Assembly (NCBI GenBank): GCA_016190985.1 | Contig: JACPPI010000004.1 | Coordinates: forward strand, 1 to 64,000 | Reading direction: 5' to 3' | Length of the DNA: 64,000 nt | Origin: Opitutia bacterium | Lineage (GTDB): Bacteria; Verrucomicrobiota; Verrucomicrobiia; Opitutales; Opitutaceae | Part shown: positions 26,257-40,204 of the stretch, piece after piece | Layout: each line of letters opens with the position of its first letter | How positions within the stretch are numbered: position 1 is the stretch's first letter | The notes under the pieces: model-generated | What the model was told of the DNA's origin: nothing | The model's database searches: none | Seen by the model: only the letters and a program-made list of their open reading frames with translations | Program-made: the position numbers and the translations under genes

Positions 26257-26293
26257 TTGACACCGCGCGCAAGTCCGGGCCCCTTGGTGTCAA
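26257..26293. promoter_or_regulatory. TTGACACC / GGTGTCAA inverted repeat upstream of cystathionine beta-synthase
   Basis: Perfect 8-base arms at 26257-26264 and 26286-26293 separated by 21 bases, ending 32 bases before the start codon. The left arm contains a perfect TTGACA but no well-spaced -10. It could be an operator or a leader stem. Confidence 0.35.
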
Positions 26294-26325
26294 TATCGCT
26301 TCAAGTCATAAGCCCCCACCCGCGC

Positions 26326-27681
<1,356 letters not shown>

Positions 27682-27691
27682 TCTTCCTTCC

Positions 27692-28831
27692 ATGGGCTTC
27701 CAAACAGATGCTATCCACGCCGGCCAGCAGCCGGACCCGACGACCGGCGCGGTCATGATGCCGATCTACCAGACCTCCACCTACGCGATGGAGGAACTGG
27801 GCAAGCACAAGGGCTACGACTACGGCCGCACGATCAATCCCACGCGCGTCGCCTTGGAGAAGAACCTCGCCACCCTTGAGAACGGCAAGCACGGCCTCGC
27901 CTTCGCCAGCGGCCTGGCCGCCACCACCGCCGTCTCGATGCTCCTCAGCGTCGGCGACCACGTCATCGTGACCAACAACGTCTATGGCGGCACGTTCCGC
28001 TACTTCGACAAGGTCATGAAGCGCTACGGCCTCACCTTCTCGTGGGTCGACACCTCCAACCCGGAGCACATCCGCGCCGCCCTCACGCCCGCCACGAAGA
28101 TGATCTTCGTCGAGACGCCGACGAACCCGATGCTCAACCTCACCGACCTCAAGGCGGTGGCCGAGATCGGAAAAAAGCACGGCGCGATCACCGTCTGCGA
28201 CAACACCTTCATGAGCCCGTATTTTCAGCGCCCGCTGGAGTTCGGCATCGACCTCGTGCTCCACAGCACGACGAAATACATCAACGGCCACAGCGACGTC
28301 ATCGGCGGCATCGTCGTCACGCGGTCGGACGACCTGCACACGAAGCTCCGCTTCCTGCAAAACGCCGCGGGTGGCGTGCCCGGCCCGATGGACTGCTTCT
28401 TCATCCTCCGCGCCACCAAGACCCTCGCCCTGCGGATGCGCCAGCATGAGATCGGCGCGCGCGAGGTCGCCAAGTTTCTCGCCGGCCATCCCAAGGTGCA
28501 GAAGGTCTACTACCCCGGCCTGACCACGCATCCGCACCACGAACTCGCCAAGAGGCAAATGAGCGGCTTCGGCGGCATGGTGTCGGCGGAACTCGGGTCA
28601 CTCGAGGCCGGCAAGCGCTTTGCCCGCAGCGTGAGGCTCTTCGCCCTCGCCGAGAGCCTCGGCGGCGTCGAGAGCCTGCTCTGCCATCCGGTCAGCATGA
28701 CGCACGGCTCCGTGCCCGTGGAAGAACGCCTGAAGTTCGGCCTCACCGACGGACTCGTGCGTTTCTCGGTCGGCTGCGAGGATGTCGAGGACATCATCGC
28801 CGACATCAGGCAGGCGCTCGAGCAGGTTTAA
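27692..28831 (+). CDS. cystathionine gamma-synthase / gamma-lyase (Cys/Met metabolism PLP enzyme)
   Basis: 379 residues of the trans-sulfuration PLP family. PLP lysine K195 in HSTTKYINGHSD; YGRTINPTR near the start; ETPTNPMLNLTD. Whether it makes cystathionine (MetB) or cleaves it (MetC/CGL) cannot be settled by motif. Because it is 10 bases after a beta-synthase, the gamma-lyase direction (cysteine production) is the more economical reading. Leader CTGATCTTCCTTCC is pyrimidine-rich. Confidence 0.92.
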   Translation: MGFQTDAIHAGQQPDPTTGAVMMPIYQTSTYAMEELGKHKGYDYGRTINPTRVALEKNLATLENGKHGLAFASGLAATTAVSMLLSVGDHVIVTNNVYGGTFRYFDKVMKRYGLTFSWVDTSNPEHIRAALTPATKMIFVETPTNPMLNLTDLKAVAEIGKKHGAITVCDNTFMSPYFQRPLEFGIDLVLHSTTKYINGHSDVIGGIVVTRSDDLHTKLRFLQNAAGGVPGPMDCFFILRATKTLALRMRQHEIGAREVAKFLAGHPKVQKVYYPGLTTHPHHELAKRQMSGFGGMVSAELGSLEAGKRFARSVRLFALAESLGGVESLLCHPVSMTHGSVPVEERLKFGLTDGLVRFSVGCEDVEDIIADIRQALEQV

Positions 28832-28847
28832 GGCCTGCCCGAGCCGT

Positions 28848-29210
28848 TCAGGCATCGCGGTGGACCGTGCCGGGCGCAAAGGCCGGCAGGCAGACCGCGA
28901 TATATTCGGCGCCGTCGGGGTGCGGCGTGGAGTATTGCACCCATTCGCCGGGGACCGTGTGCACCGCCTGGCCGGCCTTGACGGTGAGTGTGCCCGTGTT
29001 GGTCTTCACCTGCAACTCGCCGCGCAGGACGACGGTGTATTCGTCGAACTCGGGCGTCTGGCCGGGCTCGACCCAGCCGCCCGGGCTGCGCATGCGGGCG
29101 ATGCTGGTGGCAGTCGTGCCGCTGTTCACGCGGCCGAAGAACTCCTCGATCAGCTTGGGCTTGTTGCCGGCGGCCTCGATGACGGTGGGCTTGGTAATGA
29201 GTTTGGCCAT
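28848..29210 (-). CDS. small cupin domain protein
   Basis: 120 residues forming one cupin barrel: GGWVEPGQTPEFDEYTVVLRGEL is cupin motif 1 with Glu/Asp in place of the usual His ligands, and AGQAVHTVPGEWVQY is motif 2 (H in VHTVPG). Probable small-molecule binding or simple isomerase; function unknown. It lies between the transsulfuration genes (convergent) and ahcY-metK (same strand), with a family A repeat on its 5' side. Confidence 0.82.
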   Translation of the reverse strand: MAKLITKPTVIEAAGNKPKLIEEFFGRVNSGTTATSIARMRSPGGWVEPGQTPEFDEYTVVLRGELQVKTNTGTLTVKAGQAVHTVPGEWVQYSTPHPDGAEYIAVCLPAFAPGTVHRDA

Positions 29211-29244
29211 GGGGGACAGAGAGGGAGAACAGATTACGGAAACG

Positions 29245-29327
29245 TGTCATTCTGAGCGCAGCGAAGAATCCATGCCGATGGACGCTTGCGGTCGCGTTGC
29301 CGGATTCTTCGCTTCGCTCAGAATGAC
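29245..29327. repeat. dispersed repeat family A, full palindromic unit
   Basis: Left arm TGTCATTCTGAGCGCAGCGA then AGAATCC; right arm GGATTCTTCGCTTCGCTCAG then AATGAC. The arms are near-perfect inverted repeats around a 30-base centre. It sits between the cupin gene and ahcY. Confidence 0.85.
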
Positions 29328-29359
29328 GAATAAGGCGGACCGGGAGGCCCGCCTTGGGA

Positions 29360-30781
29360 TCAGTATCTATAGTGTTCGGGCTTGTAGGGCCCGCCGACCG
29401 GGACGCCGAGATACTCGGCCTGCTCCTTGGTGAGCGTGGTCAGCTTGGCGCCGATCTTCTCGAGGTGCAGGCGCGCGACCTCCTCGTCGAGGTGCTTGGG
29501 CAGGCGGTAGACGCCGATCTTATAGGCGTCCTTGTTCTTCCAGAGATCAAGCTGGGCGAGCGTCTGGTTGGTGAAGCTGTTCGACATGACGAACGACGGG
29601 TGGCCGGTGGCGCAACCGAGATTCACGAGGCGGCCCTCTGCCAGCAGGTAGATGCTGTTCCCCTGCGGGAACGCATACATGTCGTATTGGGGCTTGATGT
29701 TCGTGCGCTTGGCGTCGGAGGTGTTGAGTTTGTCGACCTGGATCTCGTTGTCGAAATGGCCGATGTTGCAGACGATCGCCTGGTCCTTCATCCGGCGCAT
29801 GTGCTCGAGCGTGATGATGTCCTTGTTGCCCGTCGTGGTGACGTAGATGTCGGCCGTGCCGAGCGTGGACTCGATGGTGTTGACCTCGAAGCCCTCCATC
29901 GCGGCCTGCAGGGCGTTGATGGGATCGATCTCGGTGACGATGACGCGGGCGCCAAAGCCCTTGAGGGAAAAGGCGGAGCCCTTGCCGACATCGCCGTAGC
30001 CGCAGACGCAGGCGACCTTGCCCGCGATCATGACGTCGGTGGCGCGCTTCAGGCCGTCGGCGAGCGACTCGCGGCAGCCGTAGAGGTTGTCGAACTTGGA
30101 CTTGGTGACGGAGTCGTTCACGTTGATGGCGGGAACGCGGAGCTTGCCCTTCTCCAGCATCTGGTAGAGGCGGTGGACGCCGGTGGTGGTCTCCTCGGAG
30201 ACGCCGCGCCATTCCTTGGCGATGGTCGTCCACTTGAGCGGGTCCTCCTTGTGGACGCGCTTGAGGACGTTCTTGATGACCTGCTCCTCGTGGGAGGTGG
30301 ACGGGGTGTTCACCCAGTCGCTGCCTTCCTCGAACTCGCAGCCCTTGTGGATCAGGAGGGTGACGTCACCGCCGTCGTCAACGACGAGCTGCGGGCCTTT
30401 GCCGCCGGGGAAAGTGACGGCTTCAAGCGTGAGATCCCAATATTCCTCAAGGGACTCGCCCTTCCAGGCGAAGACGGGAGTGCCGGACTTGGCGATGGCG
30501 GCGGCGGCGTGATCCTGGGTGGAGAAGATATTGCACGAACACCAGCGCACGTCAGCGCCCAGCTCCTTGAGCGTCTCGATGAGGACGGCGGTCTGGATCG
30601 TCATGTGCAGCGAGCCGGTGATGCGCACGCCTTGGAGGGGCTTGGACGGGCCGAACTTCTTGCGGACGGAGATCAGGCCGGGCATCTCGTGCTCGGCAAT
30701 GGAGATCTCCTTGCGGCCCCAGTCGGCCTGGGTGATGTCCTTGACCTTGAAATCGGCGCGCGGAGTGGTGGTGGTAGCCAT
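29360..30781 (-). CDS. ahcY: adenosylhomocysteinase
   Basis: Hydrolyses S-adenosylhomocysteine to adenosine and homocysteine using bound NAD. The start at 30781 gives 473 residues. The NAD loop is [33 protein letters not shown] and the C-terminal [10 protein letters not shown]...PEHYRY are conserved, including the terminal Lys-x-x-x-YR type end. It contains the extra loop ([19 protein letters not shown]) of the longer bacterial form. metK is 20 bases upstream on the same strand, so the pair makes and clears the methyl donor cycle. Confidence 0.96.
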   Translation of the reverse strand: MATTTTPRADFKVKDITQADWGRKEISIAEHEMPGLISVRKKFGPSKPLQGVRITGSLHMTIQTAVLIETLKELGADVRWCSCNIFSTQDHAAAAIAKSGTPVFAWKGESLEEYWDLTLEAVTFPGGKGPQLVVDDGGDVTLLIHKGCEFEEGSDWVNTPSTSHEEQVIKNVLKRVHKEDPLKWTTIAKEWRGVSEETTTGVHRLYQMLEKGKLRVPAINVNDSVTKSKFDNLYGCRESLADGLKRATDVMIAGKVACVCGYGDVGKGSAFSLKGFGARVIVTEIDPINALQAAMEGFEVNTIESTLGTADIYVTTTGNKDIITLEHMRRMKDQAIVCNIGHFDNEIQVDKLNTSDAKRTNIKPQYDMYAFPQGNSIYLLAEGRLVNLGCATGHPSFVMSNSFTNQTLAQLDLWKNKDAYKIGVYRLPKHLDEEVARLHLEKIGAKLTTLTKEQAEYLGVPVGGPYKPEHYRY

Positions 30782-30801
30782 AATGGTGAGGAGGATGAGG
30801 G

Positions 30802-31968
<1,167 letters not shown>

Positions 31969-32009
31969 AGGCGGCCACCAAACAGCCTGCCGGGGTGCGG
32001 CGCAAGTAG

Positions 32010-32040
32010 ATTATCAACGTATGCAGATTGCATGATACAA
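32010..32040 (-). promoter_or_regulatory. possible metK promoter with palindrome
   Basis: Read on the minus strand: TTGTAT (32040-32035), 19 bases, GATAAT (32015-32010). The spacer contains the palindrome ATGCAATCTGCAT (32021-32033), a plausible regulator site. The spacing is longer than ideal. Confidence 0.3.
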
Positions 32041-32113
32041 ACAAATAAGGCAGCTAAACCGAGTCCCGCTATTGCCATAAGTGGCTTGTATCTTGCAGAT
32101 TTGGCCATCGCTT

Positions 32114-32476
32114 ATGACCGACGGCCACACCTTGAACCCCGCCGCCATCCAGGCCCTGCGCGACCTCAGTCCGGACGGGGGCCAGGAATTTTTCCAAGAA
32201 CTCGTCGCCATCTACCTGGCAGACACCCCGAAGCACCTGGCCCAGTTGGAGGACGCGCTTAACCGGCAGGATGCTGCCGTCGCAAGGCGGGCCGCCCACA
32301 CGATGAAAGGCAGCTCGGGTAACTTCGGGGCGGAGGAACTCGCGAAACTGGCCCACGAAATCGAGAAGGCCTGCAAATCGAGCAATGTCGCCGCAGCAAC
32401 AGCCCTCCTCCCCGAATTCAGAAAACAATTCGCCACCGTTGTCGCGGCGCTCAAGCAGGTCGCTGCCGACGGTTAG
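32114..32476 (+). CDS. stand-alone HPt (histidine phosphotransfer) protein
   Basis: 120-residue four-helix HPt domain from the ATG at 32114. The phosphorylated His is H62 in RRAAHTMKGSSGNFGA, a textbook HPt signature. It would relay phosphate between a hybrid kinase and a response regulator, but neither is encoded within this window, so its partners are elsewhere. A secreted DUF1573 protein gene begins nine bases after its stop. Confidence 0.9.
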   Translation: MTDGHTLNPAAIQALRDLSPDGGQEFFQELVAIYLADTPKHLAQLEDALNRQDAAVARRAAHTMKGSSGNFGAEELAKLAHEIEKACKSSNVAAATALLPEFRKQFATVVAALKQVAADG

Positions 32477-32485
32477 CCGATTTTC

Positions 32486-33136
32486 ATGCTCCGACGCCTG
32501 TCATTTCTCGTGCTCCTGCTGACCGGAACTTTGCCGCCCTGCGCGGCACTCGAATGGCAAACCCGGACCCTCGAGTTCACCACGGCGCCTTTCCAGGCGG
32601 CCCAGGAAGCGGTCTTCCGATTCACCAACACCAGCGACAGACCGGTCAGGGTGCTCGCAGTGGAGAGCAACTGCGATTGCCTTGAGGCACGGGCCGACCA
32701 GGCGATCTATCCGCCACGCTCCCGGGGCACAATCCGGACCACTTTCACGATCGGCACCCGATTGGGGCTGTATGAGCGCTGGATCAAAGTCGTGACAGAT
32801 GAAAACCACGAGCCCGTGCGCCTGCTGTTGCGAATCGAGGTTCCGGAGCTGGTCGTCCTCGCGCCCCACAGCGTGGCTTGGAGGATAAACGAAGCGCCCG
32901 ATGAAAAATCCGTCGAATTGGCGGTAATTCCGGGACTGCGGATAGAGTTCACCGGGGTGCAATCATCGAACGGCGCCTTTGCCGCCCGCCTTGAAACCAT
33001 TGAAGCCGGCCGGCGCTACCGCGTGCATCTCAAGCCGCCGGGCACCGCGCAGCCGGCCAATGCCGCGTTTCGGCTCCAGGGCCGGGCCTCGTCCGGACAG
33101 GATGTCATGGTCAGCGCTTACGGCAATGTGCGCTAG
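32486..33136 (+). CDS. DUF1573-type exported protein
   Basis: 216 residues with a signal peptide (LSFLVLLLTGTLPPCAA). The segment EAVFRFTNTSDRPVRVLAVESNCDCLEA is the DUF1573 motif (F.ftN....pv.i..v.tsCgC), here with CDC in place of CGC. Such domains are Ig-like beta sandwiches on exported proteins. Function unknown. It is probably in one transcript with the HPt gene; the leader is CCGATTTTC. Confidence 0.78.
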   Translation: MLRRLSFLVLLLTGTLPPCAALEWQTRTLEFTTAPFQAAQEAVFRFTNTSDRPVRVLAVESNCDCLEARADQAIYPPRSRGTIRTTFTIGTRLGLYERWIKVVTDENHEPVRLLLRIEVPELVVLAPHSVAWRINEAPDEKSVELAVIPGLRIEFTGVQSSNGAFAARLETIEAGRRYRVHLKPPGTAQPANAAFRLQGRASSGQDVMVSAYGNVR

Positions 33137-33154
33137 GGTGGGCCGGGATCCGGG

Positions 33155-34084
33155 TCAGCGGAAGTAATTCTTCTGTTTCTCCGAGATGGGCAAGCCCGCC
33201 CGCTCCATCACAGCGAGCATGTCCTCCCAGGCATCGCGCTTGATCTTTCTTGCCCCCGCGCTGACGAGCCCCTCCTGGCGCAAAAGATACGAAGGGTGAT
33301 AGGTGGCGCGCAGGGGCGTGGCCGCATATGAATGCCAGGCGCCGCGGGCCGCACCCATGGATTTGAACTGCTCCGGTCCCAGCAACCCATCCACCGCGGT
33401 TTTGCCCAGCGCCACCAGCACGCGCGGCTGGATGATGGCGATCTGGGCGCGGATAAAAGGCAGGCAATAGGCCATCTCCTCCGCGGTCGGCGGGCGGTTG
33501 CCGGTCTGCGAGCCGTCGGGGTTGCGCGCGCCCATCTCCGGCCGCCAGTTGAGGATGTTGCCGATGTAGACCTGGCCGCGCTCAAGGCCCATGGCCTTGA
33601 TCATCTTGTTCAGCAGCTGTCCGGCACGGCCGACGAACGGCTCGCCTTGCTCCTCCTCATCGCCGCCGGGCGCCTCGCCGACGAACATGATGGCTGCGTC
33701 CAGATTGCCCACGCCAAAGACAACCCTCTTCCCCGGACAGACGCGGGCGCGGCAAACACTGTCGTTCAAAACCCGGTCCCGAAGAAAATCCCACCGCGCC
33801 TGCTTGTCGCCCTCGGGAAGTTTGATCTCCGGCGCGGCGGGCGCCACGGGAACGCCCGCCACCGTGGCGACCGAACGGGCGGTGACGGGTCGCGGAGTTT
33901 CCGCGACGCCCAACGCCGCCACCGCAACCGGCGCGATGGCAGCTTCGGTCTCCGCCCGCACGGCCGTCACCGCTTCGCGCAATTGCGCCAGCCCCTCTTC
34001 CGTGACAGACACGGTGCGCTGGCCGCCGGCTTTCAGGCGGCGGAGCTCATCATTGAGGGCGAGCAGATGGGTGCGGGTGGTCAT
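33155..34084 (-). CDS. uracil-DNA glycosylase superfamily, family 4-like
   Basis: 309 residues, of which the C-terminal 200 are the glycosylase; residues 1-90 are a helical, Ala/Val-rich extension. Motif 1 is [20 protein letters not shown], and the C-terminal HPSYLLR matches motif 2. Family 4 enzymes bind a 4Fe-4S cluster with four cysteines: here C111 and C116 (C-x4-C) and C207 are present, but the usual KCRPP cysteine is W180 (NWRPE). Cluster binding is therefore doubtful. ribE lies six bases downstream. Confidence 0.85.
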   Translation of the reverse strand: MTTRTHLLALNDELRRLKAGGQRTVSVTEEGLAQLREAVTAVRAETEAAIAPVAVAALGVAETPRPVTARSVATVAGVPVAPAAPEIKLPEGDKQARWDFLRDRVLNDSVCRARVCPGKRVVFGVGNLDAAIMFVGEAPGGDEEEQGEPFVGRAGQLLNKMIKAMGLERGQVYIGNILNWRPEMGARNPDGSQTGNRPPTAEEMAYCLPFIRAQIAIIQPRVLVALGKTAVDGLLGPEQFKSMGAARGAWHSYAATPLRATYHPSYLLRQEGLVSAGARKIKRDAWEDMLAVMERAGLPISEKQKNYFR

Positions 34085-34090
34085 GGTCGA

Positions 34091-34687
34091 TCAGGTCGGG
34101 CGCGCCGCATTGATCTTCTCGACATATTTCGCCAGCAGGTCGAATTCGAGGTTGACCGTGTCGCCGGCCCTTTTGCCCGGCAGGTTTGTGGCCGCGAGTG
34201 TGTGGGGTATGAGCCACACCGCAAAGGAACCGCCTTTGACCTCCGCTACCGTCAACGAGATGCCGTCAATGGCCACGCTGCCCTTGTAGACGAGGTAGCG
34301 GGCAAAACCGGCGGGAACTCCCACCTGAAGAAAATGGTCCTTGCCGCGCGGCTCGAACACCTCGATCCGGCCGGGCGCGTCGATGTGACCGGAAACAAAA
34401 TGCCCGCCGAGCCGGCTGTCGGCCCGCAAACTGCGCTCCAGGTTGACCAGGTCGCCGGGCGCGAGCCGGGCGAAGTTGGTGAGCCGGCGCGTTTCCTCGA
34501 GCACATCAAACCACACGTGAGCGGCGTCAAACCGTATCACGGTCAGGCAGCAGCCGTTGACCGCCACGCTGTCTCCCGGCTTCACGTCCGTCAGCACCCG
34601 TTGGGCGGCAATCTGCAGCTGCCAGGAATCTTTGCCTTGGGTGAAGGCCGCGACGCGGCCGGTTTCCTCGATGATGCCGGTGAACAT
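34091..34687 (-). CDS. ribE: riboflavin synthase (alpha subunit)
   Basis: Dismutates two 6,7-dimethyl-8-ribityllumazine molecules into riboflavin. It has 198 residues in two homologous barrels: [13 protein letters not shown] and [13 protein letters not shown] in the first, [12 protein letters not shown] and [12 protein letters not shown] in the second. Complete and of normal length. The only riboflavin gene in the window; no FMN riboswitch was recognised upstream. Confidence 0.95.
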   Translation of the reverse strand: MFTGIIEETGRVAAFTQGKDSWQLQIAAQRVLTDVKPGDSVAVNGCCLTVIRFDAAHVWFDVLEETRRLTNFARLAPGDLVNLERSLRADSRLGGHFVSGHIDAPGRIEVFEPRGKDHFLQVGVPAGFARYLVYKGSVAIDGISLTVAEVKGGSFAVWLIPHTLAATNLPGKRAGDTVNLEFDLLAKYVEKINAARPT

Positions 34688-34760
34688 GGGCAGCGCGATT
34701 CAGCTCAAATGGTGGGCAGACTTGTGCATGGCTGGTGTTGACCAGGGGCGGCTCGTAAAA

Positions 34761-36139
34761 TCAGTTGAGTTTGACGCGCAGCACCTGGGTCTCGCCGCCG
34801 CGCCGCACGAGCAACACGAATTCCGCGCGGGCCTTGTCCGACTCGATGGCGGCGAGCTTCGCCACGGCCTCGGCATATGTCTTGATTTCCACGCCGTCGA
34901 TCTCGCGCACCCAGTCGTCGGGCCGGAGCCCCGCGGTGGCCACGGCGCTGCCGGGTTTGACAAAATGCACCATGGCACCCTCCGTGCTGCCGGGCGCGGC
35001 CCGGTGCATGATGCCGTCGTTGTAGAGAAACTCCCGGGCCGTGAACCCGAGCCGCTCAAAGTAGGTGCGCTCGGCCTCGCGCACCAGCTTGGGCTCGTCG
35101 CCGAGAGTGACGCTGAGCTCGATGCGCTTGCCGCCGCGCAGCACGGAGAGCGACAGCTTGTCACCCGGCCGATGCCGCAGGAGTTCCTGGCCGAAATACC
35201 CGACGACGACGCGGTCGGGCTTCAAATGGGGCAAAGGCTGGCCGTCCACGGCGAGGACAATGTCGCGCTCCTGGAGGCCGGCCAGGTCGGCCGGGCTGGA
35301 CTTCATGATGTCGCTCACCACCACGCCGGACTGATTCTCGAGCTTGAGCAGCTTGGCCACCTCGGGATCCATCGGCTGCAGGCCGTAGGCGCCGAACCAG
35401 GCGATCGGCCGGCCGGTGGCCGACTGCGGGATGCGGCCGAGATACGGCAGCACCTCGCCGGCGAGCAGGACGACGCTGCTCTCCTCGACGTTCACGAGCA
35501 CGATGGGATTGCCGCGCTGGTTGCGGGAGAAGATCAGGAAATTCTGCCCGAAGGAGGTCTGGGCAATGCCCGCCAGTTCGCCGGCGGCATTGAACACCGG
35601 CAGGCCCGGTCCGGCCACATCGCTCCCGAGGATCGCGGTGGTCTGCGGCAATTTCATCAGCACCGCCACGCGCGAACTCAGGAAATACGGCTGGAAATCC
35701 TCGTCCTTGTTGCGGAGGCCGATGCCCCAGAGTTCATCGCTCAACGTCGGTTCGGATTTGATGGCGGGCCACCGGGTGACCGGCACCAGATCGGCGAGCA
35801 TTTTCCCGGACGCCCGCACAAAATGCCAGCTGGTGAGCGCATCCTGTCCCAGATAGGCCGCCGGGGCCGAGTCGCCGCCGCCGGGACGGTAAACCTTGAA
35901 GTCCCGGAGCTGGCCCGGGGCGACACCGGGCCCGATGGCCGCGCCGGGCAGGATGATGGTGCCTTTCTCGTCCACCACCGTGCCGAGCACCGTGACCGGC
36001 TGGCGCTCGGTTTCGGTCTGCACAAAAAATTCCACGGCCACGGCCGATTTCAGCCGCTCGTTGAACAGCTCGGGCAAAGGCGCCGCCGCCCGCATGAGCG
36101 CGACCACCGGCAGGAAAAGCGATACGGGGCGGAGCAAGG

Positions 36140-36143
<4 letters not shown>
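34761..36143 (-). CDS. HtrA-like PDZ protein with degenerate protease domain
   Basis: The ATG at 36143 gives 460 residues with a signal peptide (LLRPVSLFLPVVALMRAAAPL). The overall order is trypsin-like domain (about 25-240) then two PDZ domains (about 255-345 and 380-460). The catalytic centre looks lost: the GNSGGP serine region reads AGPGLPVFNAAGELAGIAQ, with no Ser at the expected place, and no TNAHVV-type histidine is seen. Its start overlaps the stop of the active HtrA gene (ATGA), so the two are co-translated. Likely a regulatory or chaperone partner. Confidence 0.8.
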
Positions 36144-37495
<1,352 letters not shown>

Positions 37496-37516
37496 TGTGG
37501 CGGGTTTTAACTATCG

Positions 37517-40081
37517 ATGGCTACCAACTGCAAAGACTACGACTTTCTCCAAATCGAGCCGCATTGGCAATCTTTCTGGGAGAAAACCAAGGCATTTAAA
37601 GCCGAGAATGGCGCGGCCAAGCCGAAATTCTACGTGCTGGACATGTTCCCCTACCCGTCGGGGTCCGGCCTGCACATCGGCCACCCCGAGGGCTATACCG
37701 CCACCGACATCCTGGCCCGCTACAAGCGCGCCCGCGGCTTCAATGTCCTCCACCCGATCGGCTGGGACGCCTTTGGCCTGCCCGCCGAGCAGCACGCGGT
37801 CAAGACCGGCACGCACCCCGCCGCCAACACGCAGAACAACATCGTCAACTTCCGCCGCCAGATCAAGGCACTGGGCTTTTCCTACGACTGGGACCGCGAG
37901 GTCGACACGACCGATCCGAAATACTTCCGCTGGACGCAGTGGATTTTCCTCCAGCTCTTCAGGAAGGGCCTGGCCTACGTCGACGAGCGCCCCGTGTGGT
38001 GGTGCCCGGAGCTTCGCACCGTGCTCGCCAATGAGGAGATTGTCGACGGCAAGTCGGAGGTCGGCGGTTACCCTGTCGAGCGCCGCAATCTCCGCCAGTG
38101 GGTGCTGCGCATCACCGCCTACGCCGAGCAGTTGATCGACGGCCTCCAGGGCGTCGACTGGCCCGACTCGACCAAGCGCATGCAGGAAGCCTGGATCGGC
38201 CGCAGCGAGGGCGCCGAAGTGATCTTCAAGCTCGAGGACCCGAAGCTCGGCGACCTGAAAATATTCACCACGCGGCCCGACACCCTCTTCGGCTGCACCT
38301 ACATGGTCGTGGCGCCCGAGCACCCGCTTGTGGATTCCCTCACGGTGTCCGCACAGCGCGAGACCGTGAAAGCCTATCGGTTCAAGGCCGCGAGCAAGAG
38401 CGACCTCGAGCGCACGGACCTCGCCAAGGACAAGAGCGGTGTCTTCTCCGGCAGCTATGCCATCAACCCGGTCAACGGCGCGAAGGTGCCCATCTGGATC
38501 GCCGACTACGTGCTCATGGGCTACGGCACCGGCGCCATCATGGCGGTGCCGGCGCATGACGAGCGGGACTACGAGTTTGCCAAGCAATACGACCTGCCCA
38601 TCCCGCGTGTGATCGCCGCGACCGATGGCCGCGACACCCTGCCTTACACTGGCGACGGCAAGCTCATCAATTCACCCGGTTACGACGGTCTGAGCTGGCC
38701 CGGGGCAAAGAAGAAAATCACCGCCGATCTCGCCGCGCGCGGTGCCGGCAAGGGCACAGTCAACTACAAGCTCCGCGACTGGCTGTTCTCGCGGCAGCGC
38801 TACTGGGGCGAACCGTTTCCCGTCGTATGGGTCACCGAGGCCGACTACCGTCGCGCCGCCACAATGCGCAAAGACCTCCCGGCGCAACCCGTGACGTTTG
38901 CCGAGAGCGGCGTCACGCACTACGCGCTGCCGTTGCCGGACGCGGCGCTGCCACTTCAGTTGCCCGACGTGCAGTCCTACCTGCCGAGCGGCACCGGCGA
39001 GAGTCCGCTCGCCAACGAGACCGCGTGGCTCGAAATCTGGTTCGATGTCACGACCGGGGCCTCCGTGCCCGCCACACAGCCGCAACCGGCCGGCGAGGCC
39101 TGGGTGCGCGCCCGCCGCGAGACCAACACCATGCCGCAATGGGCCGGCTCGTGCTGGTATTACCTGCGCTTCCTCGATCCGCAGAACTCCGCCGCCATCG
39201 CCAGCCCCGAGGCGCTGAAGTATTGGGGTGTGCCCGACCTTTACGTCGGCGGCGCCGAGCATGCCGTGCTCCACCTGCTTTACGCCCGCTTCTGGCACAA
39301 GGTGATGTTCGACCTCGGCGTCGTGCCACAGGCCGAGCCGTTCCAGAAACTCTTCCACCAAGGCATCATCCTCGGCGAGGACGGCGTAAAAATGTCCAAG
39401 AGCCGTGGCAACGTGGTGAACCCGGACGACATCATCAAGGCCTACGGCGCCGACTCGCTGCGGCTTTATCTGATGTTCCTCGGGCCGCTCGAGGCGATGA
39501 AGCCATGGAACACCAAGGGCATCGAGGGCGTGAGCCGCTTCCTGAAAAAGATCTGGCGCGAATGCCTCACCGAGGAAGGCGCGGTCAACCCACGCATCAC
39601 CACGGCCGGCGCGCTTTCGCCCGAAGCCGACAAGGCCCTGCACGAGACGATCAAGAAGGTCGGCGAGGACGTCGAGGCGCTCAAATTCAACACCGCGATC
39701 TCGCAGATGATGATCCTCGGCAATGCGCTCCAGAAGGAGCCGGCCGTGCCGCGAGCCGTGATGCTTGATTTGCTCCGCCTGCTCGCCCCGTTTGCGCCAC
39801 ACCTCGCGGAAGAACTCTGGGCGCGGCTCGGGCAGAGCGGCTCAATCATGAGCGCCGGCTGGCCGACATATGAGGCAACCAGGCTCGTCTCGAGCACCAT
39901 GACCATCGTGATCCAGGTCAATGGCAAACACCGCGGAGATCTCTGTGTTGATGTCGGTGTCAGCGAAACCGAGTTGATTCAGTTGGCTTCAGCCAACCCC
40001 AAGGTAAGGCCTCATATTGCCGACAGGCCCCTCAAACGGACTATTTATATTAAGGGGCGGCTTATTAATCTGCTGGTCTAG
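37517..40081 (+). CDS. leuS: leucyl-tRNA synthetase
   Basis: Class I synthetase of 854 residues. HIGH motif at 53-56 (LHIGHPEGY), KMSKS at 625-629 ([15 protein letters not shown]). The CP1 editing domain between them has the expected [13 protein letters not shown] and [15 protein letters not shown]. The C-terminal domain ends with [11 protein letters not shown]. Full length for a bacterial LeuRS. The leader GGGTTTTAACTATCG has no Shine-Dalgarno sequence. Confidence 0.97.
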   Translation: MATNCKDYDFLQIEPHWQSFWEKTKAFKAENGAAKPKFYVLDMFPYPSGSGLHIGHPEGYTATDILARYKRARGFNVLHPIGWDAFGLPAEQHAVKTGTHPAANTQNNIVNFRRQIKALGFSYDWDREVDTTDPKYFRWTQWIFLQLFRKGLAYVDERPVWWCPELRTVLANEEIVDGKSEVGGYPVERRNLRQWVLRITAYAEQLIDGLQGVDWPDSTKRMQEAWIGRSEGAEVIFKLEDPKLGDLKIFTTRPDTLFGCTYMVVAPEHPLVDSLTVSAQRETVKAYRFKAASKSDLERTDLAKDKSGVFSGSYAINPVNGAKVPIWIADYVLMGYGTGAIMAVPAHDERDYEFAKQYDLPIPRVIAATDGRDTLPYTGDGKLINSPGYDGLSWPGAKKKITADLAARGAGKGTVNYKLRDWLFSRQRYWGEPFPVVWVTEADYRRAATMRKDLPAQPVTFAESGVTHYALPLPDAALPLQLPDVQSYLPSGTGESPLANETAWLEIWFDVTTGASVPATQPQPAGEAWVRARRETNTMPQWAGSCWYYLRFLDPQNSAAIASPEALKYWGVPDLYVGGAEHAVLHLLYARFWHKVMFDLGVVPQAEPFQKLFHQGIILGEDGVKMSKSRGNVVNPDDIIKAYGADSLRLYLMFLGPLEAMKPWNTKGIEGVSRFLKKIWRECLTEEGAVNPRITTAGALSPEADKALHETIKKVGEDVEALKFNTAISQMMILGNALQKEPAVPRAVMLDLLRLLAPFAPHLAEELWARLGQSGSIMSAGWPTYEATRLVSSTMTIVIQVNGKHRGDLCVDVGVSETELIQLASANPKVRPHIADRPLKRTIYIKGRLINLLV

Positions 40082-40204
40082 AACAGTATGCCGTCGCTGC
40101 GAAATAGGTGAATTTACTCTTGCACTAGGTGTTACACCCTAGTTGAATTCGGGATTAATAAGAAGCAGTTCGCCACAAGTCCCAACTTTGCTATTTATTA
40201 ATAC
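40082..40204 (+). promoter_or_regulatory. AT-rich leader of the polysaccharide export operon with palindrome
   Basis: This 123-base gap is markedly AT-richer than its surroundings. It contains the palindrome CTAGGTGTTACACCCTAG (40125-40142, one unpaired C), overlapped on the left by TTGCAC (40120-40125), a possible -35. Runs GATTAATAAG and TATTTATTAATAC lie closer to the FecR-like start. A regulator site over a promoter is plausible, but the exact -10 is unclear. Confidence 0.35.

Noticed and set aside
26028-26325. tRNA-Ser 3' end as an integration site (att) for a mobile element.
   Set aside because: No integrase gene nearby and no second copy of the tRNA 3' end seen in the window.
31969-32113. 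Possible SAM or SAH riboswitch before metK.
   Set aside because: No recognisable kink-turn or conserved core of the SAM-I, II, IV or SAH classes; only a short palindrome was found.
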